Source of the DNA: JAJFKJ01 sp964443025
Lineage (GTDB): Bacteria > Pseudomonadota > Gammaproteobacteria > JABCZS01
Assembly (NCBI GenBank): GCA_964443025.1
Contig: CAYUEL010000001.1
Coordinates: forward strand, 14,762-78,761
Length of the DNA stretch: 64,000 nucleotides
Direction of reading: 5' to 3'
Shown: positions 1 through 8,664 of the stretch, in pieces
Numbering within the stretch: position 1 is the stretch's first letter
Layout of the letters: every line of letters starts with the position of its first letter
Program-made: the position numbers and the translations under genes
The notes under the pieces: generated by a model
Seen by the model: only the letters and a program-made list of their open reading frames with translations
Told to the model about the DNA's origin: nothing
Databases searched by the model: none

Positions 1-607
1 CATTATCATACACAAATTCAATCGGTGCTTCGTAAGTTAATACCTTACCGGTGTAATTTTCCAATACTTCGCGCATAAATCCCGCTAATAAAGTAGATTT
101 ACCAGAACCCGTAGCACCCGATACAATCACAATCCCTTGATCGGGAATCATACCGTCAACCAGCACTTTCGGCAAATCCATGTCTTTTAAATGGGGCGGA
201 TCTACCGGAATACTTCTTAATGTAATTTGAATCCCTTCAGTTCCTTCCACATGACAACCCGTTCCATTCACACGAAAACGGTAACGTTCGCCACGGCTCG
301 GTTTAATTTCATAGTGCGTATCTAAATCACGACCACTTAAAATTTGTGCGGTACCGTTCGCACCATAAATAGTATTCAATAATTCGGCTACTTCGCTGTT
401 GGATAATTCATGTTGCGTAATGCGATGAATACGCCCATGAATATCGGCAATCACTTTATCATTGGTCTGCAACGTTACATCGGATGTTTCATTGCGCACA
501 CAAAACAATAACAATGCATCCAAGTCTTGCGCGGTAAAGCGACTGGGTTCATTAGGATACATCAGCTGCTTATCCTGTTCTTCGCTATGTATGTCTTGTG
601 CTCTCAT
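1..607 (-). CDS. dotB: DotB, Dot/Icm secretion ATPase (partial, 3' end outside window)
   Basis: This is the N-terminal 202 residues or so of the PilT/VirB11-like hexameric ATPase that powers the Dot/Icm type IVB secretion system at the cytoplasmic face of the inner membrane. The translation shows a Walker A motif GATGSGKS at about residues 164-171, preceded by the N-terminal domain with the LMYPNEPSRFT stretch typical of DotB, and followed by TYEAPIEFVYDN. The reading frame runs off the left edge. The start is the ATG at 605-607; a second in-frame Met at residue 16 is possible. It is the last gene of a dotD-dotC-dotB set on the minus strand, 57 bp after dotC, and that gap contains a REP-like sequence. 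Identification rests on motif recognition and gene order. Confidence 0.93.
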   Translation of the reverse strand, partial: MRAQDIHSEEQDKQLMYPNEPSRFTAQDLDALLLFCVRNETSDVTLQTNDKVIADIHGRIHRITQHELSNSEVAELLNTIYGANGTAQILSGRDLDTHYEIKPSRGERYRFRVNGTGCHVEGTEGIQITLRSIPVDPPHLKDMDLPKVLVDGMIPDQGIVIVSGATGSGKSTLLAGFMREVLENYTGKVLTYEAPIEFVYDN

Positions 608-632
608 ATATACTTGCTCGCTTCGCTCGCTA

Positions 633-651
633 CCGCTCTCTTACGTTCGCG
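633..651 (+). repeat. REP-like 19-bp element between dotC and dotB
   Basis: The 19 bases match the sequence at 8125-8143 with two differences and, in inverted form, the one at 8181-8199. It sits in the 57-bp dotC-dotB gap next to a short self-complementary stretch around 617-631. It is probably a copy of an interspersed palindromic repeat of this genome; only three copies are visible here. Confidence 0.45.
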
Positions 652-664
652 GCTCTGTGCTATT

Positions 665-1510
665 TTATGGTGCCAACGACGGTTCCCATCCACTACTATC
701 CGCTTGCAACGATGGTAACGCTTTAATCGTTAAGATGCGATCGTTCACCGACAACATCTCTCCACCACCGGTAACACCTAATTCACGGTACGCTACTTGC
801 GGCGGTGTTACCATCTTTTGCGCTAATAACATTCGGTAGCGCACCATCCCTTGATAATCCCGTTTCAATCGCGCCAAATTTTCCGCATAAATCTCATTGG
901 CCTGTTTCACACCCGCAGCCCATCCTTCAATAATACCCTGTTGCCATGCTTTTTTTTCTTCTTGTGTTTGTGGCAACAACGATGGATCAGGTGGCTCCGG
1001 TGCACGTTGATCCATCCACAAATACTCGCGCCATGTAGGTGGCGTTGTTACAAACCGCGCTTGCTTCACGATACTGTAACTGCGATCCGCAATGCGAAGA
1101 TTCTGTGGATCATCCATGTTCGCAGCATTGCGCGCTTCTAATAATACGGGCGGTAAAATTTCATCATCCAAAATTAGACTGTTGAAATTAAACACGCTAT
1201 CTAAGTAGCTCGCTTGTGTGGCTGTGGTTTCATTAATATGCTTTGACCGCCACGCCAACCCCGCTCTTGCACCTACGCTTAAAGCGGTTTCACGAACTGC
1301 TTCCATGCGAATATAATTTGTGTTGCTTCCTTCCAAACTTGTTAATGCACCACTACGCGATAAGGTTTGCAACGTCTCAAACTCCTTGGGACCGGGTACA
1401 ACTTCATTCTTAACCGTCCCTAAATCCATGGGGTTAGGCGCCCGAAGGGCGCTACATCCTATTATAAAAGCCAGGCTACAACAGGCTATTCCTTGAAGCA
1501 GCTTGCTCAT
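665..1510 (-). CDS. dotC: DotC, outer-membrane core lipoprotein of Dot/Icm
   Basis: DotC is one of the lipoproteins (with DotD and DotH) that form the outer-membrane core of the Dot/Icm machine. The chosen start gives MSKLLQGIACCSLAFIIGCS, a short signal peptide ending in a lipobox (IIGC) with the acylated Cys at residue 19. The body has the family's long soluble domain, including PPTWREYLWMD and the C-terminal GGGEMLSVNDR stretch. The frame stays open to 1570, but that longer start would bury the signal peptide behind 20 hydrophilic residues, so 1510 is preferred. It lies 108 bp after dotD and 57 bp before dotB on the same strand. Confidence 0.93.
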   Translation of the reverse strand: MSKLLQGIACCSLAFIIGCSALRAPNPMDLGTVKNEVVPGPKEFETLQTLSRSGALTSLEGSNTNYIRMEAVRETALSVGARAGLAWRSKHINETTATQASYLDSVFNFNSLILDDEILPPVLLEARNAANMDDPQNLRIADRSYSIVKQARFVTTPPTWREYLWMDQRAPEPPDPSLLPQTQEEKKAWQQGIIEGWAAGVKQANEIYAENLARLKRDYQGMVRYRMLLAQKMVTPPQVAYRELGVTGGGEMLSVNDRILTIKALPSLQADSSGWEPSLAP

Positions 1511-1618
1511 ATATAAGTTTGGCACATTCTCAAGCAAAACGCTGTTTCCTTTTGTATCAGTATGTTGCAAAAGTCAATCGACCTACAAACAATCCAGTCC
1601 TTGGCCCTCCACCCCATC

Positions 1619-2104
1619 TTACAGGTAGTGCAGCTCAATCACCCCTGAGGTTGGAAATACCACCAATTCTGCCCGAGGAGATATTTGAGCCTGAATATCC
1701 TTCAATACATCATAAGTAAGAGCGTCGCGCTTACGCATGGAAACAAGCACAGGAACAGCCGGCTCCTTCCCGATCACTTTAAAACGCATATGACTCGCCT
1801 GCGCGAGCTGCTTCACCAAAGGTTCAACAGGTCCTGCCCAATCGATGGACGTAACACGGGCTAACGCTTGTGGAATGATATCATCTGTTTCACGCTTCAC
1901 AATTCCATTGTCTTCACGCGACATGGTTGCTAATTCAGAAAGCGCTTGGCTAATTGAAGTGGCTGCTTCCGCAGTATTAACCATCGCTGGATCAGCTTCT
2001 TGAACGGCTTTCTCACCGCCCAAAGGATTCGGTGCCGGTATGACACCACAACCGACCAATAGCACTACTAAACCAGCTAACAAAAAATAAGTGTACTTCA
2101 TCAT
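1619..2104 (-). CDS. dotD: DotD, outer-membrane core lipoprotein of Dot/Icm
   Basis: DotD is a small lipoprotein that, with DotC, brings DotH to the outer membrane and builds the secretin-like ring of the core complex. The 161-residue product begins with two Met, a hydrophobic signal stretch and the lipobox LLVGC (Cys near residue 19). The C-terminal half, with a conserved VxVSMRKRDALTYDVLKDI stretch, matches the periplasmic N0/secretin-like fold known for DotD. It is the first gene of the minus-strand dotDCB set and is divergent from icmS; the control region for both must lie in 2105-2203. Confidence 0.93.
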   Translation of the reverse strand: MMKYTYFLLAGLVVLLVGCGVIPAPNPLGGEKAVQEADPAMVNTAEAATSISQALSELATMSREDNGIVKRETDDIIPQALARVTSIDWAGPVEPLVKQLAQASHMRFKVIGKEPAVPVLVSMRKRDALTYDVLKDIQAQISPRAELVVFPTSGVIELHYL

Positions 2105-2203
2105 GCGACAATCATACCTTGTTTTTCCCTAACCTATAACCAAAATATTTCCATGTTACTTAATATAGCAAATGACTTCATCTCTTGTGATATATTTAAC
2201 CTT

Positions 2204-2545
2204 ATGATTAACTTTGGCCAAAGCTTACAATTAGTGTCGAAAGAAATGAACATCGGGTTCACGCTGCATGATAAAGCTATTGAACTTTCTGATGTATTCG
2301 CGGACAGCGGTTTACTTCCCGCCATTTTGCGTCGCGCCGATCAACTCTGCTCATTTTGCTTTGGCTATAATCTAGGAATTACCTTTGATGAAGCGGACAA
2401 TTCGCGCTTAGGTGTCAAGGTAACATTTAATGATGAAGTACCTAACGTGTTACGTTTGATGTGCGCGGTTGAAATATTATTTGAATTAGCAGAATCAGCG
2501 CAGAATCGTTCACGCATTGCACTCGATGATTTAATGTACGATTAA
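2204..2545 (+). CDS. icmS: IcmS, small acidic effector chaperone
   Basis: IcmS is a small acidic adaptor that pairs with IcmW, docks on the coupling protein DotL/IcmO and helps present effectors to the channel. Key family features are GLLPAILRRADQLCSFCFGY in the middle and the C-terminal LDDLMYD, both nearly as I recall them in Legionella IcmS. The frame is open from 2153, but starting at the Met at 2204 gives 113 residues, close to the usual length of about 114, and leaves 99 bp between icmS and dotD for a divergent promoter. The next gene, icmP, follows after 12 bp. In Legionella icmT precedes icmS and icmR/icmQ follow it; none of these is here. Confidence 0.93.
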   Translation: MINFGQSLQLVSKEMNIGFTLHDKAIELSDVFADSGLLPAILRRADQLCSFCFGYNLGITFDEADNSRLGVKVTFNDEVPNVLRLMCAVEILFELAESAQNRSRIALDDLMYD

Positions 2546-2557
2546 CAGGACACGTTT

Positions 2558-3688
2558 ATGGCTCGACAAGCGGCGGGTGGCGGCGGTGGTGGTGAAGGCT
2601 CAAACTCCATGGATTTACTTTGGGGTGTAGCATTTGCTGTGGCCGTTTGTTTAGCATTGTGGTACTTTGCACGTGGCCCTATCATTAAAGTTTTTTTCAT
2701 TGTTAAACTCTTTGAAATACAAATGATCAGTTTTTTCACGGATGGCGCAGAACCTGTTAAACAGCAAATCTTAGCTTTTTACGACCAACCTAAGAATGTC
2801 ACCATCCCACAATTGCAAATGTGGTTTGGTGAGGTCGGTAAGTTTTTACGTTTCCCTTTTATTGGTGTGATTGGAATATTAGTGATTTGGGTATTTCTAA
2901 AACACCCCGTATTAAAATTCAAAAATGTATTTGACATGAATCGTTTACGTAATTCAGAAAAAGATATCTGGCCACAAATTACACCCATTGTAGGCCTTGA
3001 TCTTGTCAAAATAGATATCAATGAAGGTGAATGGGCCATGGCGGAATCACCAATGCCGTTTGCCAAAAAACATAAATTACTCGAAGAACTTCCTCAACCG
3101 ATTGATCCTTTTCTAGCTCGCATGGGGCTAATTGAGGTCCGTGTGATTGAAGAAAAAGCACGCGCAGTTTTCGTTAAACAAATGGGTCCTGTTTTTGATG
3201 ATCTCAACAACATGCCTATTCATGTGAAAGCATTATTTGCTGTATTCGCCGCGAAAGGCGCCAATGATGATGCTGGATGCCGTGAATTACTCATGCGCAT
3301 TGCCAAATCATCAGGCACTGGGAAATTAGATTTTTCCGGTGCAATGGCATTGTTACGCAAGCATTACAACACTAAAGCCATCTCACGTATTTTAAGTAAT
3401 CACGCCTATGTTTATACCATGATGTCTTCCATGTTGATTCATGCGCGCACAACGGGTGTATTAGCCTCTGCAGATTTTCTATGGTTAAAACCGTTAGATC
3501 GCCGCTTATGGTTTATATTAAATGGTACGGGAAAACACGTGGCATTTTGCGAAATTGCAGGACCTTTCAGCCATTGGAGAGCTGAACGCGCATTAAAACG
3601 TAAAATCACGCAACCCATGGTTGATGGTGCTATTAAAGGTTTGCAAGAAGCAATCAAAGGTATTATTTACACGCGGGATGAAGAATAA
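2558..3688 (+). CDS. icmP: IcmP/DotM, coupling-complex protein
   Basis: IcmP (DotM) is an inner-membrane partner of the coupling ATPase DotL/IcmO and helps recognise effector C-terminal signals. The 376-residue product has a Gly-rich N-terminus, two membrane segments at about residues 19-38 and 100-120, and a large cytoplasmic domain containing the WLKPLDRRLWFILNGTG stretch typical of the family. The start has a good ribosome binding site (AGGA seven bases before the ATG). Its stop overlaps the icmO start by one base, so the two are translationally coupled. The run of glycines at residues 7-12 is unusual and may be a flexible tether. Confidence 0.94.
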   Translation: MARQAAGGGGGGEGSNSMDLLWGVAFAVAVCLALWYFARGPIIKVFFIVKLFEIQMISFFTDGAEPVKQQILAFYDQPKNVTIPQLQMWFGEVGKFLRFPFIGVIGILVIWVFLKHPVLKFKNVFDMNRLRNSEKDIWPQITPIVGLDLVKIDINEGEWAMAESPMPFAKKHKLLEELPQPIDPFLARMGLIEVRVIEEKARAVFVKQMGPVFDDLNNMPIHVKALFAVFAAKGANDDAGCRELLMRIAKSSGTGKLDFSGAMALLRKHYNTKAISRILSNHAYVYTMMSSMLIHARTTGVLASADFLWLKPLDRRLWFILNGTGKHVAFCEIAGPFSHWRAERALKRKITQPMVDGAIKGLQEAIKGIIYTRDEE

Positions 3689-6054
3689 TGGCGAGAATAA
3701 CGCGTGGTGTAGAAGAAAGACATGAGCAGAAACCGCAGCAGCTGATTCGTGATACGCGTCCCTTATCCGAACGTTTTATTGAATACATTAAAGATCCCAG
3801 TTCCGCGATCATTATGCTTGTGGCTTTTGGTGCAAGTATTTTTTTATTACCCGCTGGCAATGATATTTTATTATTATTAGCAATTATCATGTTCATGGTT
3901 TGCATGCTCACCAAAAAAACATTGCCGTTTCGCTTACCAAAACGTTGCGGTTTACTTGATTACAATGATCTCACGCCGAACAATCAACCCAAAAAAGCCG
4001 GCGGCATTGTTTATTTTGGCAATGAAAAATCTACGAATCTCGAACTATGGTTTACCAATGAAGACATGCGGACACACTGTTTGATTTTCGGATCTACTGG
4101 TTCAGGTAAAACCGTTACACTCATATCGCTTTCGTATAGTGCATTGTTGCAAGGATCGGGTTACATTTACGTGGACGGTAAAGGTGATAACTCATTATTT
4201 GCGAATACGTTTTCGATGGCACGCAGCATGGGGCGCGAAGATGATGTATTACTCATTAACTTCATGACCGGTGCGCGCGATATTATTGGCCCGCAAAAAA
4301 CACGCATATCCAATACCATGAATCCTTTTTCCATGGGTTCATCAAGCATGTGCGCACAGTTGGTGACGAGTTTAATGCCATCATCCTCTGCATCACCTGA
4401 TGGTGACATGTGGATGGGCCGTGCGATTGCGTTCGTTGAAGCGCTCATGAAAATATTGGTTTACATGCGTGATCGCGGTGATTTATTATTAGATGCACAC
4501 AGTATCCGTAATTATTTCACATTACACAAACTTGAATCGATTGCATTGGATAAACGTTTTCCACTCGAGGGTGAAAAAACTGTATCGATTGAAGACGCGC
4601 CTGATGTTGTGTTGCAACCCATCGCTAACTACCTTGATACATTGCCAGGTTTTCATCCGAGTAAAAAAGGTAAACAAAGTTCGGAAGTGTTGGAACAGCA
4701 CGGTTTTATTACCATGCAATTAACACGCGTATTTACATCACTTGCAGATACGTATGGACATATCTTACGTACAGAATTACCCGAAGTAGATTTTAAAGAC
4801 GTGGTATTAAATCGACGCATTTTGGTTGTATTATTACCTGCATTAGAAAAAGCACCCACGGAATTATCTAACTTGGGTAAAATCATTGTGGCATCATTAA
4901 AAGCCATGATGGCGTCCGGCTTGGGTGAACAAGTCGAGGGTACGTATCAAGAAACGATTGAAATGAAAATCACCAATGCGCCCACACCGTTTTTATGTAT
5001 CCTAGATGAATATGGTTATTATGCAGTAGAAGGTTTTGCTGTGGTACCTGCGCAAGCACGTTCACTCGGCTTCTCTGCAATATTCGCTGGACAAGATTTA
5101 CCCGCATTCCAAAAGGCATCGAAAGAAGAAGCCTTATCCATCGGTGCAAACACCAACATTAAAATATGTATGAAATTGGAAGACCCAATCGAAACGTGGG
5201 ATTTCTTCCAGAAAACAGCGGGCGAAGCATTCGTCACACAAACAGGTGGATTTGAAACCAACGTCAGCAGCATGACGAACAGTTATCTAGATACGCGCAG
5301 CGCATCCATTGAAAAACGCGCACGTATTGATCTATTGGATTTGAAAGATCAAGATGTCGGTGAAATGCACATCTTCTTTAAATCACGCATTGTACGTGCA
5401 CGATCATTTTATGCAAATCCAAAACCTGTTAAGCGCATGAAACTGAATCAATATTTAAAAATCAAGCCGCCGCCCGATGAAGATATTATTCACATTAATA
5501 ACCGTCTGTTTTACTTTCAGGAATCATTTAAAGATCCACGTCGTTTGGATAAACAAGAGATTACCTTAGATGATGAATTGCAATTCATTTTAAAATACAT
5601 GGATCAACATCCAAATTCTCCCGGAACACCGACCGCTGCCGCTGCATTCAGAGCCTATTATGATTTCGAGCACGGTGAAGAGGAAGTGTACGATGAAGAA
5701 CTCGAAGCCCCTGTTGAAGGTATGGATATTTTAACGCAACCCATGCCATCGCTCAGAGATATGGAAACGCTTGATCCTATGCAATTGCTCAATATGCCTG
5801 CTTACAGCGGACCATTGGTTGATAAAGTGGAAACACGTAAAAACATTGAACGTATCGAACGTTATTTCGGCGAACCGCGTAACCGTGCCACTGCTCATGC
5901 AACCCGTTTATTAAAAGATTTACGCGTTGCTACGAAATACCCGCCCGGCCATGTACCTCCTCCTACTAAAACCGAAACCCTCGAAGCGATGGATAAACTT
6001 ATCCAGTATTTCCATAAGTTGAAGGCTGAGGCGAAGAGTGAAAGTAAAGGATGA
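3688..6054 (+). CDS. icmO: IcmO/DotL, type IV coupling ATPase
   Basis: This is the type IV coupling protein of the Dot/Icm system, a VirD4/TraG-type AAA+ ATPase that receives effectors with their adaptors (IcmS-IcmW, LvgA) and feeds them to the channel. Two N-terminal membrane segments (about residues 38-54 and 58-75) are followed by Walker A GSTGSGKT at 135-142 and a Walker B CILDEYG near residue 437. The C-terminal tail beyond about residue 590 is acidic and low in conservation, as in other DotL proteins, where it binds adaptors. At 788 residues it is a normal length. It overlaps icmP by one base. The converging ATPase gene starts its stop codon at the very next base (6055). Confidence 0.95.
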   Translation: MARITRGVEERHEQKPQQLIRDTRPLSERFIEYIKDPSSAIIMLVAFGASIFLLPAGNDILLLLAIIMFMVCMLTKKTLPFRLPKRCGLLDYNDLTPNNQPKKAGGIVYFGNEKSTNLELWFTNEDMRTHCLIFGSTGSGKTVTLISLSYSALLQGSGYIYVDGKGDNSLFANTFSMARSMGREDDVLLINFMTGARDIIGPQKTRISNTMNPFSMGSSSMCAQLVTSLMPSSSASPDGDMWMGRAIAFVEALMKILVYMRDRGDLLLDAHSIRNYFTLHKLESIALDKRFPLEGEKTVSIEDAPDVVLQPIANYLDTLPGFHPSKKGKQSSEVLEQHGFITMQLTRVFTSLADTYGHILRTELPEVDFKDVVLNRRILVVLLPALEKAPTELSNLGKIIVASLKAMMASGLGEQVEGTYQETIEMKITNAPTPFLCILDEYGYYAVEGFAVVPAQARSLGFSAIFAGQDLPAFQKASKEEALSIGANTNIKICMKLEDPIETWDFFQKTAGEAFVTQTGGFETNVSSMTNSYLDTRSASIEKRARIDLLDLKDQDVGEMHIFFKSRIVRARSFYANPKPVKRMKLNQYLKIKPPPDEDIIHINNRLFYFQESFKDPRRLDKQEITLDDELQFILKYMDQHPNSPGTPTAAAAFRAYYDFEHGEEEVYDEELEAPVEGMDILTQPMPSLRDMETLDPMQLLNMPAYSGPLVDKVETRKNIERIERYFGEPRNRATAHATRLLKDLRVATKYPPGHVPPPTKTETLEAMDKLIQYFHKLKAEAKSESKG

Positions 6055-7515
6055 TTATCCTGGGATACTGTTACTGTTTAATAACGTAGAAAAGTCAATG
6101 ACCTCCGCAAAGTACCCACTATCTTTAACTGACTCGCTTACACCGTTAATATGAATCAAAACTGGAAAGCATGAAAATCCTTTAGGCAACACTAAACGTG
6201 CTATTTTTTCTTTCATCTCTTGAATAATATCATTCGTTATCTCATGTTGTGAGAATTTAACTTCACAGGCAAATAAAGTGTTAAATCGAGTCTGAATTAA
6301 ATAATCTATTTGACATCCAGATTTAGTAGTAGATTTCCTCTGAAAAAAAGGATTATCAGAGATAATATCATTCGGAGATAAATTTAATAATTTTTTAATC
6401 ACTTTTCTATTTTTCAATACTAGGTTTTCAAACTGCAATCCCATTAATATATTCCAGTTGGGTAATTGCGATAAAGAAACATCCGTGAAATTATCTAATG
6501 CTATTCTATCTTTATTAGGAAAAATAAATTTTAAATAAAATCTTAAATAATTATCACTTAAACGAAATACACTCAACCTTGAAGACTTACCGGATTTAAT
6601 CAACCAGGTATAATCCCTCGAAACAAAGCTTGATTCCACTAAACTATCAAGATAATCGCTGATAACACCACTTTTCTTATAATTTAATTTCTGACAAATG
6701 CTATTAAAGTCACAGGAGCCTTCAGATAAAATCTCAACAATTTTTCTATAAACCTCACCCCTTCTTTGAAATAAGTCATGAAAAATCCTTTCAAATTCGT
6801 GAAACAATAATCCCTCTTTAATGAAACATAATTTTTTGATATTATCATCTGCATTAAACTTAGATTGAATTTGTTCTAAATACCAAGGAATTCCACCTAG
6901 CACTGATAATAATTTAAATTTTTCATAATCTGACCCCCTAAAACCTTGCTTCAATAACATGTCATTGCAATCCAGCAAAGGCAATTCCTCTAATGTTAAG
7001 TAAAGAGAAATTCTGCCAAAAAAAGCTGTGCTACTGAGGATATTCTTTTCAATCCAAGTTGAAACCGAACCACACAATACCAATATTAACTCCGGATTCT
7101 TTTTAAATTCCATATCCCAAGCATTTTTTAATTTCCCTAAAAAGGTGGGGTCTTTAGATCCCATCCAAGATATTTCATCCAACAAAATAACCACTCGACC
7201 TTGTTGCGTATGTCGAGCCAGTAAAGAAAATAATTCCGCCCAATCCTGGACACGCAGACCTGGAAGACCTAATTGTTTTGCTAGTTGTTGGGCAAATGCA
7301 TCTTGTTGAGATTGCCGAGTGCTTCCCTTCGCAGGAGCAAGACCAGAAAATTGAAAAAAGCTGTAATCTTTGCCAAATTCCTCAATTAAACGGCTTTTGC
7401 CAATACGACGACGGCCCCGCACCACCACTAGGCTTGCACTTTGCTTATCAAATAAGCCTTTGAGTTTGGCTAACTCAGACTCTCTGCCTATAAAAGGGGC
7501 ATTAGCAGGTGACAT
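6055..7515 (-). CDS. AAA ATPase with DUF234-like nuclease-fold C-terminus (copy 1)
   Basis: The product has 486 residues. It has an archaeal-ATPase-type (PF01637-like) domain with Walker A GRRRIGKS at 34-41 and Walker B VVILLDEISW near 115-125, then a winged-helix-like middle part, then a C-terminal segment with QIDYLI and EVK (Glu near residue 418), the layout of a PD-(D/E)XK nuclease fold as in DUF234. The start at 7515 is set by an AGGAG seven bases upstream; an earlier ATG at 7536 lies inside the upstream repeat array. Base composition is more AT-rich than in the flanking icmO. It is a paralogue of the gene at 31780-33237. Its cellular role is not known; I infer autoregulation through the array at 7528-7622. 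Confidence 0.82.
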   Translation of the reverse strand: MSPANAPFIGRESELAKLKGLFDKQSASLVVVRGRRRIGKSRLIEEFGKDYSFFQFSGLAPAKGSTRQSQQDAFAQQLAKQLGLPGLRVQDWAELFSLLARHTQQGRVVILLDEISWMGSKDPTFLGKLKNAWDMEFKKNPELILVLCGSVSTWIEKNILSSTAFFGRISLYLTLEELPLLDCNDMLLKQGFRGSDYEKFKLLSVLGGIPWYLEQIQSKFNADDNIKKLCFIKEGLLFHEFERIFHDLFQRRGEVYRKIVEILSEGSCDFNSICQKLNYKKSGVISDYLDSLVESSFVSRDYTWLIKSGKSSRLSVFRLSDNYLRFYLKFIFPNKDRIALDNFTDVSLSQLPNWNILMGLQFENLVLKNRKVIKKLLNLSPNDIISDNPFFQRKSTTKSGCQIDYLIQTRFNTLFACEVKFSQHEITNDIIQEMKEKIARLVLPKGFSCFPVLIHINGVSESVKDSGYFAEVIDFSTLLNSNSIPG

Positions 7516-7527
7516 TTGATTACTCCT

Positions 7528-7622
7528 ATTATGCACATAATAGGAAATTCTACATTATGTGCATAATATAGTCAATGGCGATATTATGCACATAATTCAA
7601 AATTCTATATTATGTGCATAAT
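7528..7622 (-). promoter_or_regulatory. Four-copy alternating palindrome array upstream of ATPase copy 1
   Basis: Four 14-base near-palindromes occupy 7528-7541, 7554-7567, 7583-7596 and 7609-7622. The form alternates between ATTATGCACATAAT and its complement ATTATGTGCATAAT, so the two central bases give each copy an orientation. Start-to-start spacing is 26, 29 and 26 bp. The first copy begins 13 bp before the chosen start codon and touches the ribosome binding site. Copies 2 and 4 share a longer flank (AAATTCTA before the palindrome). The arrangement suggests an operator bound by a dimer of dimers, most simply the ATPase's own product. Confidence 0.7.
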
Positions 7623-7709
7623 AACTTCCGTTTGAATAACCCAATGATATTTAAGGGATAATAAGTAGTTATTTATACCCAACTGTAGTTTGATTAGATT
7701 GAATAGGTG

Positions 7710-7985
7710 CTAGAGTTTCTTTATCTGAATAATCTTATCTCTAGTCTTTAGCCCGCGAATGATGATGAAAGCAGAGCAGGGGATACCGAGCTCTTTGGAT
7801 AGCAACCTAATAACTTCTTTGTTAGCTTTACCATCTTCAGGAGCCACGGTTACATAAACACGAATACGTTTCTTGCCATTTTCAAGGTGCTCAATTTTAA
7901 TTCGATTAGCTGCTGCCTTTGGTGTTACACGTACATGTAAAATGTCACCAAAATCATCAAGGCTGGTAAAGAGGTCTAGTATCAT
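7710..7985 (-). CDS. yggU: DUF167/YggU family protein
   Basis: This small basic protein of 91 residues matches the DUF167 (YggU) family: the VRVTPKAAANRI motif, a VTVAPEDGKANKEVIRLLSKELG core and a final IRGLKTRDKIIQI strand. The biochemical role of this widespread family is not established. It lies alone on the minus strand between the ATPase array and the J-domain module. The ribosome binding site is weak, and no better start is available. Confidence 0.85.
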   Translation of the reverse strand: MILDLFTSLDDFGDILHVRVTPKAAANRIKIEHLENGKKRIRVYVTVAPEDGKANKEVIRLLSKELGIPCSAFIIIRGLKTRDKIIQIKKL

Positions 7986-8124
7986 CGTATCAACAGTTTA
8001 TCTTATATTGCATCGCATTTTAAGAGCATGAAGATTAAAAGCAGTCTATTCAAATATTTTAAACGCTATTACGCAAGCATGAGCCAGCGAACATTGGTGA
8101 TGAGTTAGATCTCATCTGATCGCT

Positions 8125-8199
8125 CCGCTCACTCACGTTCGCGGTTCCCGTAAAGGCTTGTCGTAATCTCATACGTGAGGCGCGAACGTTAGTGAGCGG
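8125..8199. repeat. Imperfect 19-bp inverted repeat (REP-like)
   Basis: The arms at 8125-8143 and 8181-8199 are inverted copies with one mismatch, separated by 37 bp. The arm sequence is shared with 633-651. The pair lies in the 244-bp gap (7986-8229) between the DUF167 gene and the small gene after the J-domain protein. I see no gene in that gap. It may act as a stabilising stem or transcription stop for the minus-strand operon, or simply be a dispersed repeat. Confidence 0.55.
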
Positions 8200-8229
8200 G
8201 TGTGGAAAATTATAAATTTATACCTTGTT

Positions 8230-8664
8230 TTATGCATCAGGATTTTCTCCTCCAAGATAAGGTACATTTTCTTTTTCAGCATAATACTTATATATTTCAG
8301 CGAATTCCCATTCAGGTTCATAGACTTCTAGAATATCATCCATGACCGCATGTACTCTGGGGTCGTGGGTTTTGTTACACTTTGCAATTGCCGCCTCTTT
8401 TATCTCTTCCCACTGCAATTCACGCATACAAAATACAATGATTTCAAAAGGGCCTATTGTGCGGTCATAAACTAATTCAACAAAGCAGTCTACTAAAATA
8501 TCTCTATGTTTAAGATTTTTTTTTGTAAATTCAAGAATCGCTAATAAATCAGGCTCAAGATCGGGAGCGCCTCGAGTCATTGTTTCCCAGGTCTTATCTG
8601 CTTTTTTACAAAGTTCCTTAAACTCATTTACAATTGCTTCTCTTTGGTTCATTTTGGTCTCCAT
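8230..8664 (-). CDS. Small acidic protein overlapping the J-domain gene; possible immunity or chaperone partner
   Basis: A 144-residue acidic, soluble, helical-looking protein; I do not recognise the family. It begins inside the end of the large J-domain gene: the Met at 8664 lies 16 bp before that gene ends, and a second Met at 8652 makes an ATGA overlap with its stop. Both have good upstream purine-rich sites (GAGG or GGAG six bases before). Such tight coupling directly after a gene with a toxin-like C-terminus is the usual place for an immunity protein in polymorphic toxin loci. That role is an inference from position and acidity only. Confidence 0.75.
   Translation of the reverse strand: METKMNQREAIVNEFKELCKKADKTWETMTRGAPDLEPDLLAILEFTKKNLKHRDILVDCFVELVYDRTIGPFEIIVFCMRELQWEEIKEAAIAKCNKTHDPRVHAVMDDILEVYEPEWEFAEIYKYYAEKENVPYLGGENPDA

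Noticed and set aside
462..839. A 125-residue plus-strand frame over dotB/dotC
   Set aside because: It is antisense to clearly conserved dotB and dotC codons and has no ribosome binding site.
2105..2203. PmrA-type boxes (CTTAAT-like) in the dotD-icmS gap
   Set aside because: One CTTAATAT-like stretch is present, but the second half-site at the right spacing is not clear; too weak to annotate.
7528..7622. Possible small CRISPR array
   Set aside because: Units are only 14 bp, alternate in orientation and have 12-15 bp gaps; no cas genes are near.
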